From Bacillus sp. Bos-x628 (lineage in GTDB: Bacteria; Bacillota; Bacilli; Bacillales; Bacillaceae), in the NCBI RefSeq assembly GCF_040500475.1, contig NZ_CP159358.1:124001-188000 (forward strand): a stretch of 64,000 nt of DNA, read 5' to 3'. The stretch's first letter is position 1; the number at the start of each line of letters is the position of its first letter. The translations under genes and the position numbers were made by a program. This document shows positions 41,600-50,723 of the stretch, in pieces. The notes beneath the pieces were generated by a model. The model made no database searches. It was not told the DNA's origin and was given only the letters and a program-made list of their open reading frames with translations.

Positions 41600-42340
41600 A
41601 TGAAAGGTTTGCATATCCTTGTGTGTATACTGTTACTATGCGCTTTTGTACCCAATGAGACAGAGGCAGGCACATTAAGAAGAGCGGATCTTGAAAAAAA
41701 CGGGAGAGTCTTTTGGGACATGAGAGCAGAAAGGAAAAAGATTGCGTTGACGTTTGATGATGGACCGCATCCGGTATATACGAATCAAATATTGGATGTA
41801 CTGAAGGAGCATCAAGTAAATGCTAGTTTTTTTGTAATCGGGAGCCGGATTCATGCGTATCCAGAGATCGCACAGCGGATTGTCAAGGAAGGAAATGAAC
41901 TGGGCAATCACACAATGAATCATACGTATTTTGATCTTCTTTCATCAAAGGAAATCAAGCAGGAATTAAAAGAATCTGCGGCCCACATTGCATCTCTTCA
42001 GCCGAGCGGCCCATTATTATTTAGACCGCCTGGTGGCAGACTCAATATGAAGTCATTTCGTATCCTCACAAAACAAGGATATGATGTGGTGATGTGGTCG
42101 TTTACACAAGACCCGAAAGACTGGTCAAGACCGGGGGCACATAAAATTGCAAGCCGTATTATTGAACACATTCAAGGCGGCGATATCATCCTTTTGCATG
42201 ATGGCGGAGGCAATCGCAAGCAAACAGTAGAAGCACTCAAACAGGTTGTCCCCGTGTTAAAGAAAGAGGGCTATCAATTTGTGAAAGTAAGCGAATTGCT
42301 ACATCATGACCGAGCCCTTCAGCCCATCCTTCTTCAATAG
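41600..42340 (+). CDS. Secreted polysaccharide deacetylase (NodB domain)
   Basis: 246 residues with an N-terminal signal sequence (about 1-23). The NodB motifs are complete: TFDDGPHPVYT (motif 1, Asp-Asp), GNHTMNH (motif 2, two metal His), RPPGG (motif 3), and later DPKDW and ILLHDGGG (motif 5 His). It acts on peptidoglycan or another N-acetylated glycan outside the cell or in the forespore space, as do PdaA/PdaB-type enzymes. It lies near sigK and small sporulation-type genes, hinting at a spore role. The start ATG follows gggaggcgg. Confidence 0.85.
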   Translation: MKGLHILVCILLLCAFVPNETEAGTLRRADLEKNGRVFWDMRAERKKIALTFDDGPHPVYTNQILDVLKEHQVNASFFVIGSRIHAYPEIAQRIVKEGNELGNHTMNHTYFDLLSSKEIKQELKESAAHIASLQPSGPLLFRPPGGRLNMKSFRILTKQGYDVVMWSFTQDPKDWSRPGAHKIASRIIEHIQGGDIILLHDGGGNRKQTVEALKQVVPVLKKEGYQFVKVSELLHHDRALQPILLQ

Positions 42341-42424
42341 AATGTATCCGTTACAAATAGTCATTCATTGAAACCAAAAGTTTTGTCGTTTACTATATGA
42401 AGAGGGCTTTTGGAGGTGAATGTT

Positions 42425-43153
42425 TTGAAGAAATGCATTTTACTTTTCATGCTAATATGTGTTGTCAATGGATGTTCAAAGCCAGTTCACGAAAGTATCA
42501 TTGCATTTGGCGACAGCAACACAAGGGGGTCCAATTGGGATTTTCGTGATTACCCAACATCTGAGAAGTGGGTGAATCTCATCAAAAATGGCGAGCGCGG
42601 CAAAATTCAAGTAATGAATGCAGGAATCGGCGGCCAGACAACTGAAGATGCGAAGCTTCGTTTTGAACAGGATATTTTGAATCAAAAACCAACGTACGTC
42701 TTCATCATGTTCGGTACAAATGATGCGGCGATATTAGACGGGAAACATCCCCGTGTGACAAAAAAGCGTTTTAAAGAAAATTTATCGTATTTCATTTCTG
42801 AAAGTAGAAAAGAGGGCATTACCCCGATTTTGATGACATGTGTACCTGTTGTAGAAGGAGGGAAAAAGGGCTTATATTATTACTCGCGATATAAGCCGTC
42901 TTATTTTACAGAAAGAGGCGGAGCGAGAGCATGGCAAAACTCATATAATGACATCACGAGAGAAGTAGCTAAGGAACAGAATGTACCACTCGTGGATAAT
43001 TGGAAAGCATTCATTCAAAAAGCTGGTGAAAATAGTGACAGAGCCCTTATTCAGTCGGGTCTCATTGACCCCTCCGGCAATCATATGACACCTAAAGGAG
43101 CTAGGATTATTTATAACGAAATCAAAGAGCGTGATGTCATGAAACATTTTTAA
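42425..43153 (+). CDS. SGNH/GDSL-type lipoprotein hydrolase
   Basis: About 242 residues from TTG 42425, seven bases after ggaggtg. The signal peptide ends with a lipobox (VVNGCS), so the protein is probably a lipoprotein. SGNH blocks are visible: AFGDSNTRG (Ser), GIGGQTTEDA (Gly), FGTNDA (Asn) and DPSGNHMTPKG (Asp-His). It is probably an esterase acting on cell-surface esters. No operon partner is clear; the gene before it is 69 bases away. Confidence 0.85.
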   Translation: MKKCILLFMLICVVNGCSKPVHESIIAFGDSNTRGSNWDFRDYPTSEKWVNLIKNGERGKIQVMNAGIGGQTTEDAKLRFEQDILNQKPTYVFIMFGTNDAAILDGKHPRVTKKRFKENLSYFISESRKEGITPILMTCVPVVEGGKKGLYYYSRYKPSYFTERGGARAWQNSYNDITREVAKEQNVPLVDNWKAFIQKAGENSDRALIQSGLIDPSGNHMTPKGARIIYNEIKERDVMKHF

Positions 43154-43231
43154 AAAGTGGCTATTTGCCTAAACAAGACAATAAATTTAGCATAGGCTAA
43201 CAGTGTATCTTCTTATAAGGAGGCAACTGAT

Positions 43232-43381
43232 ATGTGGGGAAGTCCTTATCCTTACCCGGCGTGTTCGTGTTACCCAGCTCAAGGAACTGGAATAGGCTAC
43301 GCTTTTCTTGTCGTCTTCCTTGTTGTCATTCTTGTTGTAGGCGGAGGATTATGGTTTTGGAATGAACAGTCTTGCAAATAA
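43232..43381 (+). CDS. Small YjcZ-like membrane peptide, 49 aa
   Basis: The peptide starts MWGSPYPYPACSCYPAQGTG and then has one membrane segment (YAFLVVFLVVILVVGGGLWFW). The Pro/Tyr/Cys-rich head and single helix resemble the small sporulation membrane peptides of the YjcZ/YhfH kind. The ribosome-binding site is very strong (taaggaggcaa). It is followed by its own terminator. Confidence 0.7.
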   Translation: MWGSPYPYPACSCYPAQGTGIGYAFLVVFLVVILVVGGGLWFWNEQSCK

Positions 43382-43382
43382 G

Positions 43383-43416
43383 ACACCTCTTCTTTTATAA
43401 GAAGGGGTGTTTTTTA
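43383..43416 (+). terminator. Terminator of the 49-aa peptide gene
   Basis: ACACC.CTTC pairs with GAAG.GGTGT, then six T's. Confidence 0.9.
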
Positions 43417-43516
43417 CGGAAAATAGTAGTAAGCCCATAGCGCAAATGATATAATATCAGTCACCTGAGTTTAAAAAAGGAAGTGCTCGGGAGGCATGGT
43501 TCCTGGTGATAAGGAA

Positions 43517-43657
43517 TTAAGAGGAAACAGAGAGCATATGCCCGAGCGAACGTCTCTTCATTTCTGTCTCAATTAATTCAATGAAGTCGCGATTTAGATT
43601 CATTTCATTTGCTTTATAATATGATTCTATAAGTAAATCATCTGACAGCTTTTTCAT
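43517..43657 (-). CDS. sda: Sporulation checkpoint inhibitor Sda
   Basis: A 46-residue helical-hairpin protein starting [20 protein letters not shown] and ending [12 protein letters not shown], clearly Sda. It binds the histidine kinase KinA and blocks its autophosphorylation when DNA replication is disturbed. ATG 43657 has no ribosome-binding site. The strong ggaggtg (43690-43684) is 26 bases upstream and better placed for an ATC codon at 43675 in the same frame, or for a three-codon ORF that ends one base before the ATG. DnaA boxes lie upstream. Confidence 0.93.
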   Translation of the reverse strand: MKKLSDDLLIESYYKANEMNLNRDFIELIETEMKRRSLGHMLSVSS

Positions 43658-43802
43658 ACTAGAAACCCATATGATGGGAAAAACACCTCCCCTGAAAAAG
43701 TTGGCATAAAACTTGAGAAAAAGACATATCATCATAGGTTGATCGAATGTCTTTGAAGTACCTTTAATCTACCATGAATGGGAAACAAGAACAATCGTTC
43801 TG

Positions 43803-43902
43803 TTATCCACATGGTTAAGTGGATAACTTGTGGGTAGAGTGTTTATAATTGAATGAAAGCGTGATGAAATATAGGTGGATAATGTGTGTAAAATTATCCA
43901 CA
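43803..43902. promoter_or_regulatory. DnaA-box cluster upstream of sda
   Basis: Two perfect TTATCCACA boxes (43803-43811 and 43894-43902) and two single-mismatch boxes in the other orientation (43818-43826 and 43874-43882) fall within 100 bases. In B. subtilis DnaA binds a cluster upstream of sda and activates it; the arrangement is conserved here. Confidence 0.88.
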
Positions 43903-44019
43903 CCTGTTGAAGGTCCTCGTCATATGTCGAAAACTTTTTCGTTGTATTCGATAGACAGACAAATTGTGATTTGATTCGACACAAGTCTTTGAAAACCAAT
44001 GAAAGAAAGGGTGCAAATT

Positions 44020-44541
44020 GTGCTAAAGAAGTATTTCTTACCGGATGAATTTGTGAAAAGTATTTTCCACATTTCGCCGCAAAAGCTAAAAGAACGAAAT
44101 GTAAAAGGAATTATTACCGACTTAGATAACACACTAGTAGAGTGGGATCGTCCAAGTGCGACGCCACGTCTAATTGAATGGTTTCAAGAAATGAAAGATC
44201 ACGGGATACAAGTGACGATTGTATCGAACAATAATGAAAAGAGAGTGAAGCTTTTTTCTGAGCCGGTCCATATCCCGTTTATTTATAAAGCGAGAAAGCC
44301 AATGGGCAGAGCATTTAATAAAGCAGTGGCTGATATGCAATTAAAAAAAGAAGATGTGGTTGTCATTGGTGACCAGCTTATGACAGATGTTTTGGGCGGA
44401 AATAGACATGGCTTCCATACCATTTTGGTCGTTCCTGTTGCTGCATCGGACGGATTTTTCACGAAGTTTAACAGACAGATTGAACGCAGAATATTAGATG
44501 CCTTAAAACGTAAGGGCCACATTCAGTGGGAGGAAGAGTAA
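44020..44541 (+). CDS. yqeG: YqeG family HAD phosphatase
   Basis: 173 residues starting at GTG 44020 (MLKKYFLPDEFVKSIFHI), nine bases after aaaggg; the frame before it to ATG 43999 is unlikely. HAD motif I is IITDLDNTLVEW (two Asp), motif II is in TIVSNN, and motif III/IV in KARKPMG and VIGDQLMTDVLGGNR. Family members resemble mitochondrial PGP phosphatase (GEP4-type); the B. subtilis role is unsettled. It is the first gene of a large conserved operon and is followed directly by yqeH. Confidence 0.92.
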   Translation: MLKKYFLPDEFVKSIFHISPQKLKERNVKGIITDLDNTLVEWDRPSATPRLIEWFQEMKDHGIQVTIVSNNNEKRVKLFSEPVHIPFIYKARKPMGRAFNKAVADMQLKKEDVVVIGDQLMTDVLGGNRHGFHTILVVPVAASDGFFTKFNRQIERRILDALKRKGHIQWEEE

Positions 44542-44543
44542 TA

Positions 44544-45644
44544 ATGGAAAAGGTTGTTTGTATTGGCTGCGGTGTAGCCATTCAGACGGAAAATAAAGAT
44601 CAATTAGGATATGCGCCGGCAGCATCTCTAATGAAAGAAGATGTGATTTGCCAGCGCTGTTTTAGGTTAAAGAACTACAATGAAATTCAGGATGTTTCTT
44701 TAACAGAAGACGATTTTTTAAATATGTTACACAGCATTGGCGAAACAGATTCTCTCATTGTAAAGGTCGTTGATATTTTTGATTTTAACGGCAGTTGGAT
44801 TAACGGACTAAGCCGTATTGTTGGTGGTAATCCGATTTTACTTGTCGGCAACAAAGTAGATATTTTACCGAAATCGGTGAAACGAGATCGTCTTGTTCAA
44901 TGGATGAAGCGTGAAGCAAAAGAAAACGGACTGAATCCCATTGATGTCTTCCTGATCAGTGCAAGCAGAGGACAAGGAGTGCCAGAGGTCATGGAAGCGG
45001 TTGACCATTATCGTGCGGGTAGAGATGTATATGTGGTCGGCTGTACGAATGTAGGGAAATCGACGTTTATCAATCGAATCATCAAAGAAGTTTCTGGGGA
45101 AGAGAATGTGATTACCACGTCGCATTACCCTGGAACAACACTTGATGCGATTGAGATTCCGCTTGATGATGGCTCTGCTCTATACGATACTCCAGGAATC
45201 ATCAACCGTCATCAAATGGCGCATTATGTGAGCAAAAAAGACTTGAAGATCTTAACACCTAAAAAAGAATTAAAACCGAGAACGTTTCAGTTAAATGAAG
45301 CTCAAACACTTTATTTTGGCGGGCTCGCAAGATTTGATTATGTCAAAGGCGGCAGAACTTCATTTGTCTGCTATATGCCAAATGAATTAAACATTCACCG
45401 GACAAAGTTAGAAAATGCAAATGAATTATATGAAAAACATGCAGGCGAGCTACTATCACCGCCGACAAAAGAGGGAATGGCAGATTTTCCTCCGCTCGTT
45501 CCCCATACATTTACAATTAATCAGCCAAAAATGGATATCGTATTTTCAGGATTAGGCTGGGTGACGGCAAATGAAGCAGATAAACAAATAAAAGTCTATG
45601 CGCCAAAAGGTGTTCACGTCTTTGTTAGACGTTCGTTAATTTAA
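44544..45644 (+). CDS. yqeH: Ribosome biogenesis GTPase YqeH
   Basis: 366 residues. A zinc finger comes first (CIGCG, CQRC). Then a circularly permuted GTPase: G4 (VGNKVDILPK) precedes G1 (GCTNVGKSTF) and G3 (DTPG). The C-terminal part is the RNA-binding treble-clef-like region. It assists assembly of the 30S subunit. ATG 44544 has gggaggaag just upstream, two bases after yqeG. Confidence 0.96.
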   Translation: MEKVVCIGCGVAIQTENKDQLGYAPAASLMKEDVICQRCFRLKNYNEIQDVSLTEDDFLNMLHSIGETDSLIVKVVDIFDFNGSWINGLSRIVGGNPILLVGNKVDILPKSVKRDRLVQWMKREAKENGLNPIDVFLISASRGQGVPEVMEAVDHYRAGRDVYVVGCTNVGKSTFINRIIKEVSGEENVITTSHYPGTTLDAIEIPLDDGSALYDTPGIINRHQMAHYVSKKDLKILTPKKELKPRTFQLNEAQTLYFGGLARFDYVKGGRTSFVCYMPNELNIHRTKLENANELYEKHAGELLSPPTKEGMADFPPLVPHTFTINQPKMDIVFSGLGWVTANEADKQIKVYAPKGVHVFVRRSLI

Positions 45645-45666
45645 AAGTTCAAAGGGGGGAGAGACC

Positions 45667-46509
45667 TTGAAACCTTTATACGCATTAATCGCAAACCCTG
45701 TTGGTCATTCTATGTCTCCAGATATTCATAACGCTGCATTAAAGGAAGCTGGGATCGATGGGCATTATCATGGCTTTCAAGTAGAAAAAAACCAGCTTGA
45801 ATATGCAATTAAAGGAATGAAAGCCTTAGGGATTAGCGGCTTCAACGTCACTGTCCCGCATAAAGTTGAGATTATGCAATATCTTGACAAAATAGATGTA
45901 ACAGCCGAACGTTTAAAAGCAGTGAATACTGTTCGACTCGAAGATGGTCATTTTGTTGGATACAATACAGACGGAGAGGGCTTTCTTCATTCATTGCTCG
46001 ATGCTTTAGATCAACCGTTATCACAGTTGTCTTTTCTGATGATCGGTGCAGGCGGAGCGGCAAGTGCCATTTATACAACAATTGCAGAGTATGCACCAAA
46101 ACGATTTGATATCACCAATCGTACGATTGAAAAAGCAGAAGCCTTAATCGAAAATGCAGTTGGAAAAATCACATCAAGTGCATTTGCATTAAAAACAGCG
46201 GAAGAACGTCTTGGGGATTATGATGTGATCATTCATACCACCTCTATTGGCATGTATCCGAACGTAAATGAAACCCCGCTTTCTTTAGCAAACGCAAAAA
46301 AAACAGCGGTCATTTGTGATATTGTGTATAATCCACTAGAAACAAAGCTGTTAAGTGAAGCAAAACAATTAGGGTTAAAAACAGTGGATGGCGTCGGGAT
46401 GTTTGTTGGTCAAGCGGCAAGAGCGTTTGAGCTATGGACAGGCATCACGCCTGATGTGAAAAAAATGAAGTCAATTGTTATAGAGAAATTAGGAGGAACA
46501 CCATGTTAA
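45667..46509 (+). CDS. aroE: Shikimate dehydrogenase
   Basis: 280 residues. The N-terminal substrate domain has NPVGHSMSPDIHNAA and GFNVTVPHK (catalytic Lys-Asp pair). The NADP domain has IGAGGAASAI and NRT, with IHTTSIGM. It reduces 3-dehydroshikimate to shikimate in aromatic amino-acid synthesis. The start is TTG after a ggggggag site. It overlaps yhbY by seven bases. Confidence 0.96.
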   Translation: MKPLYALIANPVGHSMSPDIHNAALKEAGIDGHYHGFQVEKNQLEYAIKGMKALGISGFNVTVPHKVEIMQYLDKIDVTAERLKAVNTVRLEDGHFVGYNTDGEGFLHSLLDALDQPLSQLSFLMIGAGGAASAIYTTIAEYAPKRFDITNRTIEKAEALIENAVGKITSSAFALKTAEERLGDYDVIIHTTSIGMYPNVNETPLSLANAKKTAVICDIVYNPLETKLLSEAKQLGLKTVDGVGMFVGQAARAFELWTGITPDVKKMKSIVIEKLGGTPC

Positions 46510-46793
46510 CAGGTAAGCAAAAACGTTTTTTACGTGCACAAGCACATCATTTATCACCTATTTTTCAAGTTGGAAAAGGCGGGGTAAATGACAATATGGT
46601 CAAGCAAATGTCTGAAGCGCTTGAAGTAAGAGAACTTTTAAAGGTCAGCGTATTGCAAAATTGTGATGAAGATAAAAGTGAGGTCGCTAAAGCTCTTGTA
46701 AAGAGTACAAAGGCAGAGCTCGTTCAAACGATCGGAAATGTGATTGTCCTTTATAGAGAGTCTAAGGAAAAGAAACAAATTAAGCTGCCGTAA
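46503..46793 (+). CDS. yhbY: CRM-domain ribosome assembly RNA-binding protein YhbY/YqeI
   Basis: 96 residues. The YhbY/CRM signature is intact: [29 protein letters not shown], and LKVSVLQNC. It binds pre-50S particles. It is coupled to aroE by overlap. Confidence 0.93.
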   Translation: MLTGKQKRFLRAQAHHLSPIFQVGKGGVNDNMVKQMSEALEVRELLKVSVLQNCDEDKSEVAKALVKSTKAELVQTIGNVIVLYRESKEKKQIKLP

Positions 46794-46806
46794 AGGTGGA
46801 TATCAT

Positions 46807-47376
46807 ATGAAAAAAATAGGATTGTTCGGCGGTACATTTGATCCTCCGCATAATGGGCATTTGCTGATGGCCAATGAGGTGCGTTTTCAGGTGGGGCTTG
46901 ATGAAATTTGGTTTATCCCAAATCACAAGCCTCCTCATAAAACGGGGCGAAAACGAGCAGACAGTCATCATAGGGTGAAAATGGTGGAAACGGCAATTCA
47001 GCCCAATCCGTATTTTCATCTGGAACTCATTGAAATGGAGCGAGAAGGTCCTTCTTATACAGTAGATACGGTGGAAATATTAAAAAAACGCCATCCTGAA
47101 GATGAGTTCTTTTTTATGATTGGAGCGGACATGGTTGATTATTTGCCTAAATGGCATCGAATTGATGATTTGCTTCAAATGATTACCTTTATCGGTATGA
47201 AAAGATCTGGTTTTCAAGGGGAAACGACCTATCCCCTTTTATTTGCGGATGTCCCTGTTTTTGATGTATCATCGACATTGATTAGGCAGCGAATGCAATT
47301 AGGAGAACCAGTTGATTATTTGATTCCGAAAGCTGTCGAGCGTTATATAAAGGAGCATCATTTATATGAATCGTGA
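46807..47376 (+). CDS. nadD: Nicotinate-nucleotide adenylyltransferase
   Basis: 189 residues. The nucleotidyltransferase motif [16 protein letters not shown] and the C-terminal SSTLIRQRM are intact; PNHKPPHK is typical of NadD. It makes deamido-NAD from nicotinate mononucleotide. ATG 46807 follows aaaggtggat; the longer frame begins inside yhbY. It overlaps yqeK by 11 bases. Confidence 0.96.
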   Translation: MKKIGLFGGTFDPPHNGHLLMANEVRFQVGLDEIWFIPNHKPPHKTGRKRADSHHRVKMVETAIQPNPYFHLELIEMEREGPSYTVDTVEILKKRHPEDEFFFMIGADMVDYLPKWHRIDDLLQMITFIGMKRSGFQGETTYPLLFADVPVFDVSSTLIRQRMQLGEPVDYLIPKAVERYIKEHHLYES

Positions 47377-47929
47377 AAAGGCATTGAACTGTGTCAAAGA
47401 ACAGTTAACAGAGCATAGATATACACATACAATTGGGGTCATGAAGACAGCCATTTCATTAGCGGAACGATTTGGTGCAGATGTGAAAAAAGCAGAGATC
47501 GCAGCGATTTTTCATGACTATGCTAAATTTAGACCAAAGGAAGAAATGAAGGGAATCATACAAAATGAAGGAATGAACCCTCTGTTGCTTAACTATTCCC
47601 CTGAGCTCTGGCATGCTCCGGTTGGTGCATACTTAGTCAAAAAAGAAGCTGGTATAGAGGATCAAGAGGTTTTATCAGCGATTGAATTCCATACGTCTGG
47701 CAGACCAGGAATGACATTACTGGAAAAAGTGATATACGTGGCTGACTATATTGAACCAGGACGTCATTTTCCTGGCGTAGAAGAAGTGAGGGAGCTTGCA
47801 GAGAGTGATTTGGACAGTGCGCTTATTCAATCATTAAAAAACACAATCAACTTTTTAATGAAAAAGAATCAGCCGGTGTTTCCCGATACACTTGCAACCT
47901 ACAACTCGCTTGTGCAAAAGAATAAATAA
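47366..47929 (+). CDS. yqeK: HD-domain protein YqeK, symmetrical Ap4A hydrolase
   Basis: 187 residues with the HD motif HDYAKF (about residue 50), HTIGVMKTA before it, and [18 protein letters not shown] and [10 protein letters not shown] after it. Family members split Ap4A into two ADP. It overlaps nadD, linking dinucleotide control with NAD synthesis. Confidence 0.93.
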   Translation: MNREKALNCVKEQLTEHRYTHTIGVMKTAISLAERFGADVKKAEIAAIFHDYAKFRPKEEMKGIIQNEGMNPLLLNYSPELWHAPVGAYLVKKEAGIEDQEVLSAIEFHTSGRPGMTLLEKVIYVADYIEPGRHFPGVEEVRELAESDLDSALIQSLKNTINFLMKKNQPVFPDTLATYNSLVQKNK

Positions 47930-47943
47930 GGAGGAATAATTGA

Positions 47944-48300
47944 ATGGATGCATCTACAGTTTTAAACATCGCAGCAGGAGCGTGTGATGATAAGCGGGCT
48001 GAGGATATTATTGCCCTGAATATGCAAGGGATTTCACTTGTTGCAGACTACTTTCTCATTTGTCATGGGAACTCTGATAAACAAGTGCAGGCCATTGCAA
48101 GAGAAGTGAAAAATCTTGCTGAAGAAAACGGAATTGAAGTCAAGAAGATGGAGGGCTTTGATGAGGCAAGATGGGTATTGATTGATCTAGGAGATATCAT
48201 TGCTCATGTGTTCCATAGAGAAGAAAGAGGATATTATAACTTAGAAAAGCTATGGGGAGATGCGCCGAGAGAAACGCTTTCACTTGGCATTAACTCATGA
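47944..48300 (+). CDS. rsfS: Ribosomal silencing factor RsfS
   Basis: 118 residues. The DUF143 core is plain: DYFLICHGNSDKQVQAIA, GFDEARWVLIDLGDIIAHVF and YYNLEKLW. It binds L14 and keeps subunits apart when nutrients are low. It overlaps yqeM by four bases (ATGA). Confidence 0.95.
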   Translation: MDASTVLNIAAGACDDKRAEDIIALNMQGISLVADYFLICHGNSDKQVQAIAREVKNLAEENGIEVKKMEGFDEARWVLIDLGDIIAHVFHREERGYYNLEKLWGDAPRETLSLGINS

Positions 48301-49040
48301 TTTATCAAGGGTTTGCAGGTGTTTATGATGAGCTTATGACACATGCACCTTATGATAAATGGGTTCATTGGATAGAGCAGCATGTCGAGCGAAATGCGAA
48401 AATTATTGATGTAGGCTGTGGTACGGGAGAGATTGCTCTTCGTTTAGCAAAAAATGGTCACACTGTGACTGGTGTTGATTTGAGTGAAGAAATGCTTGCA
48501 TGTGCACAGCAAAAAGCACAGGCTCACAAGCAGTCGATTCAATTCCTGCATCAAGATATGAGAGAGCTTACAGGATTTGATCAGGCGTTCAAAGTAGCTG
48601 TTATTTGCTGTGATTCCCTGAACTACTTAAAAAACGAAAATGACGTCAAAAAAACCTTTAAAAACATGTTTCAGCTTTTAGAAGAAGATGGGGTTTTACT
48701 CTTTGACGTTCATACTCCTTATAAAATGGAAAAGGTATTCCCTGGTTCAACTTACGCAGATCAAGATGAAGAAATCAGCTATATTTGGCAAAGCCACCAA
48801 GGGGATGAACTGTATTCGGTCATTCATGAGTTAAGCTTTTTCGTAAAGGACGGAGATGTGTATCAACGCTATGATGAAACACATGAACAGCGCACTTTCA
48901 CATGTGAGGCATATGCAGCATACCTTGAGTCTACTGGCTTTGAATGTATAGAGGTGACGGCTGATTTTACGAATGAAGCTCCTCAGGAAAGTGCCGAAAG
49001 ATATTTTATATCAGCAAAGAAACCAAAAACCATCGTTTAA
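48297..49040 (+). CDS. yqeM: Class I SAM methyltransferase YqeM
   Basis: 247 residues with motif I IDVGCGTGEIAL, motif II GVDLSEEML and the post-motif block FLHQDMREL. The N-terminal YQGFAGVYDELM is typical of YqeM. The substrate is unknown. It ends the yqeG operon, and a short inverted repeat (aacgatggttt, 49041) follows its stop. Confidence 0.9.
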   Translation: MIYQGFAGVYDELMTHAPYDKWVHWIEQHVERNAKIIDVGCGTGEIALRLAKNGHTVTGVDLSEEMLACAQQKAQAHKQSIQFLHQDMRELTGFDQAFKVAVICCDSLNYLKNENDVKKTFKNMFQLLEEDGVLLFDVHTPYKMEKVFPGSTYADQDEEISYIWQSHQGDELYSVIHELSFFVKDGDVYQRYDETHEQRTFTCEAYAAYLESTGFECIEVTADFTNEAPQESAERYFISAKKPKTIV

Positions 49041-49088
49041 TGGAACGATGGTTTTTTAAAACCCTTTTTTCGCTTGTTGCACATGTCA

Positions 49089-49937
49089 TTAATTTCTGCG
49101 ATCATCAGTAAACACACTTGGTGCATATTGATGACCAACTGCTTCAAGGTCTTCGTCGAATTTCTCATGTGTGTTCTGAAATAGGCGGTGAAACATATCT
49201 TGAACACCTGCTTCAAGCGCTTTAATGCCTTCCCCAGTGACGCCACCTTTCACACACACTTTGTCTTGCAGGGTAGGAAGGGTATAGACTTTTTTTTCAA
49301 TCAAGCGGCCAAGTCCTACAAGCATATTTTCTGATAAGATGGTTGCTTCTTCAACTGTAATGTCCGTTTCTTGAGCGGATGCTTCAATCATTTTCTGGAC
49401 AAGAAAGCTGATAAAGGCAGGTCCGCAACTGACAATATCAGAGGCAGCTCTTGTGATAGAATGGTGGATTTCGATTGGAGTTGAAATGTGAGAAGCCAGC
49501 TGTCTTAATGTTGTTTTTGTCGCCGTACTGCAAGATGAACCGAAAGTTAAGAGTGAAGCACCAGATAAGGCGCGGTTTGTGATGCTTGGAATAAGCCTTG
49601 CTGTTTGACAGGGAACGATGTCTTGTAATTGTTCAGGGTGAACTGGACTTGTGATGATGACAATGGTTTGTCGCTCTGTCAGCAGGTGGCTCATCTCTTT
49701 CAAGAGTGGATAAATATCAAGCGGTTTGACACAAACAAAGATAAAATCTTTATCTGTCACAACCTCTGCCAGTTGTTTTGTTACTTCAAGCTCTGGATAG
49801 TTCTTTTTTATATTGAACGCTTTTTCAATGGTCCGGTTTGTAATTGTGAAGGATGAGGGATTGACAGCCTTTGATTCAATAAATGCCTCAATGAGTATAG
49901 TACCCATGTTTCCTGTACCGATCAAACCTATATTCAA
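49089..49937 (-). CDS. comER: ComER, pyrroline-5-carboxylate-reductase-like protein
   Basis: 282 residues starting at TTG 49937 (MNIGLIGTGNMG) after aaggagggga. It has a Rossmann N-terminus and the ProC-type C-terminal helical domain (GPAFISFLVQKMIEA, KVCVKGGVTGEGIKALE). It is divergent from comEA, as in B. subtilis, where its gene lies opposite the comE operon. The enzymatic role is uncertain; proline-synthesis activity is possible by similarity. Confidence 0.92.
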   Translation of the reverse strand: MNIGLIGTGNMGTILIEAFIESKAVNPSSFTITNRTIEKAFNIKKNYPELEVTKQLAEVVTDKDFIFVCVKPLDIYPLLKEMSHLLTERQTIVIITSPVHPEQLQDIVPCQTARLIPSITNRALSGASLLTFGSSCSTATKTTLRQLASHISTPIEIHHSITRAASDIVSCGPAFISFLVQKMIEASAQETDITVEEATILSENMLVGLGRLIEKKVYTLPTLQDKVCVKGGVTGEGIKALEAGVQDMFHRLFQNTHEKFDEDLEAVGHQYAPSVFTDDRRN

Positions 49938-50031
49938 ACGTTCTCCCCTCCTTAGACGCATAGGATCTGTTATCTTCTAAACAGTATGATATGTAGTGGC
50001 AAAATATGATTGAAAGAAGCGTGAGAAAGTG

Positions 50032-50658
50032 ATGCGACTCATTCAGTTTAAAAAGTATAGTCTTTATATCATTGCATGTTTCATCATCACGATATGCATT
50101 GGTTTATTTTTAATACTTAGACAGGGGGACAACAAGACCGAACCTATCATAGTGAAGGAAAATAAAGAATTACAAGTACAAGCAGAAACGAAACAGGAAG
50201 AAACAGTAAATGAATCAACATCAATAGTTGTAGAGGTCAAGGGAGCCGTTCAAAAACCTGGAGTATATACTTTTCAATCTGAGGATCGTATTGAGGAAGC
50301 CATAAGGAGAGCAGGTGGTTTTACCCGCAAGGCAGACACGATTGAGATCAACCAAGCAGCAAAATTAGAAGACAGTATGATGATCTATGTTCCTAAGCAG
50401 GGGGAGTCAGTCCGGCAGCCACCTGTGGCAACTGCTGTCACCCCATCAGGTGATCAAAAGAGTCAAAGTGTAAACGTGAATCAAGCGGATGCAACTGAAC
50501 TGCAGACAGTAAACGGAATAGGACCGGCCAAAGCTGAAGCAATCATCGCCTATAGAGAAGAACATGGGGAGTTTCAGCAAATTGACGACTTGCGAAAAAT
50601 TTCAGGGTTTGGAGAGAAGACAGTTGAACGGCTAAAAGATCAGTTAACTGTAAAGTGA
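50032..50658 (+). CDS. comEA: Competence DNA receptor ComEA
   Basis: 208 residues. It has one N-terminal membrane anchor (about 10-30), an acidic linker, a SLBB-like segment (VVEVKGAVQKPGVYTFQ), and a C-terminal helix-hairpin-helix domain (VNVNQADATELQTVNGIG and KISGFGEKTVERLK). It binds double-stranded DNA outside the membrane. The start is ATG 50032 or the GTG just before it. Confidence 0.94.
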   Translation: MRLIQFKKYSLYIIACFIITICIGLFLILRQGDNKTEPIIVKENKELQVQAETKQEETVNESTSIVVEVKGAVQKPGVYTFQSEDRIEEAIRRAGGFTRKADTIEINQAAKLEDSMMIYVPKQGESVRQPPVATAVTPSGDQKSQSVNVNQADATELQTVNGIGPAKAEAIIAYREEHGEFQQIDDLRKISGFGEKTVERLKDQLTVK

Positions 50659-50723
50659 AATTGACGGTATAGAAAGAAGGCATGTACACTTAGTACCATA
50701 CATCACTATGGAGGGATCAGCTC

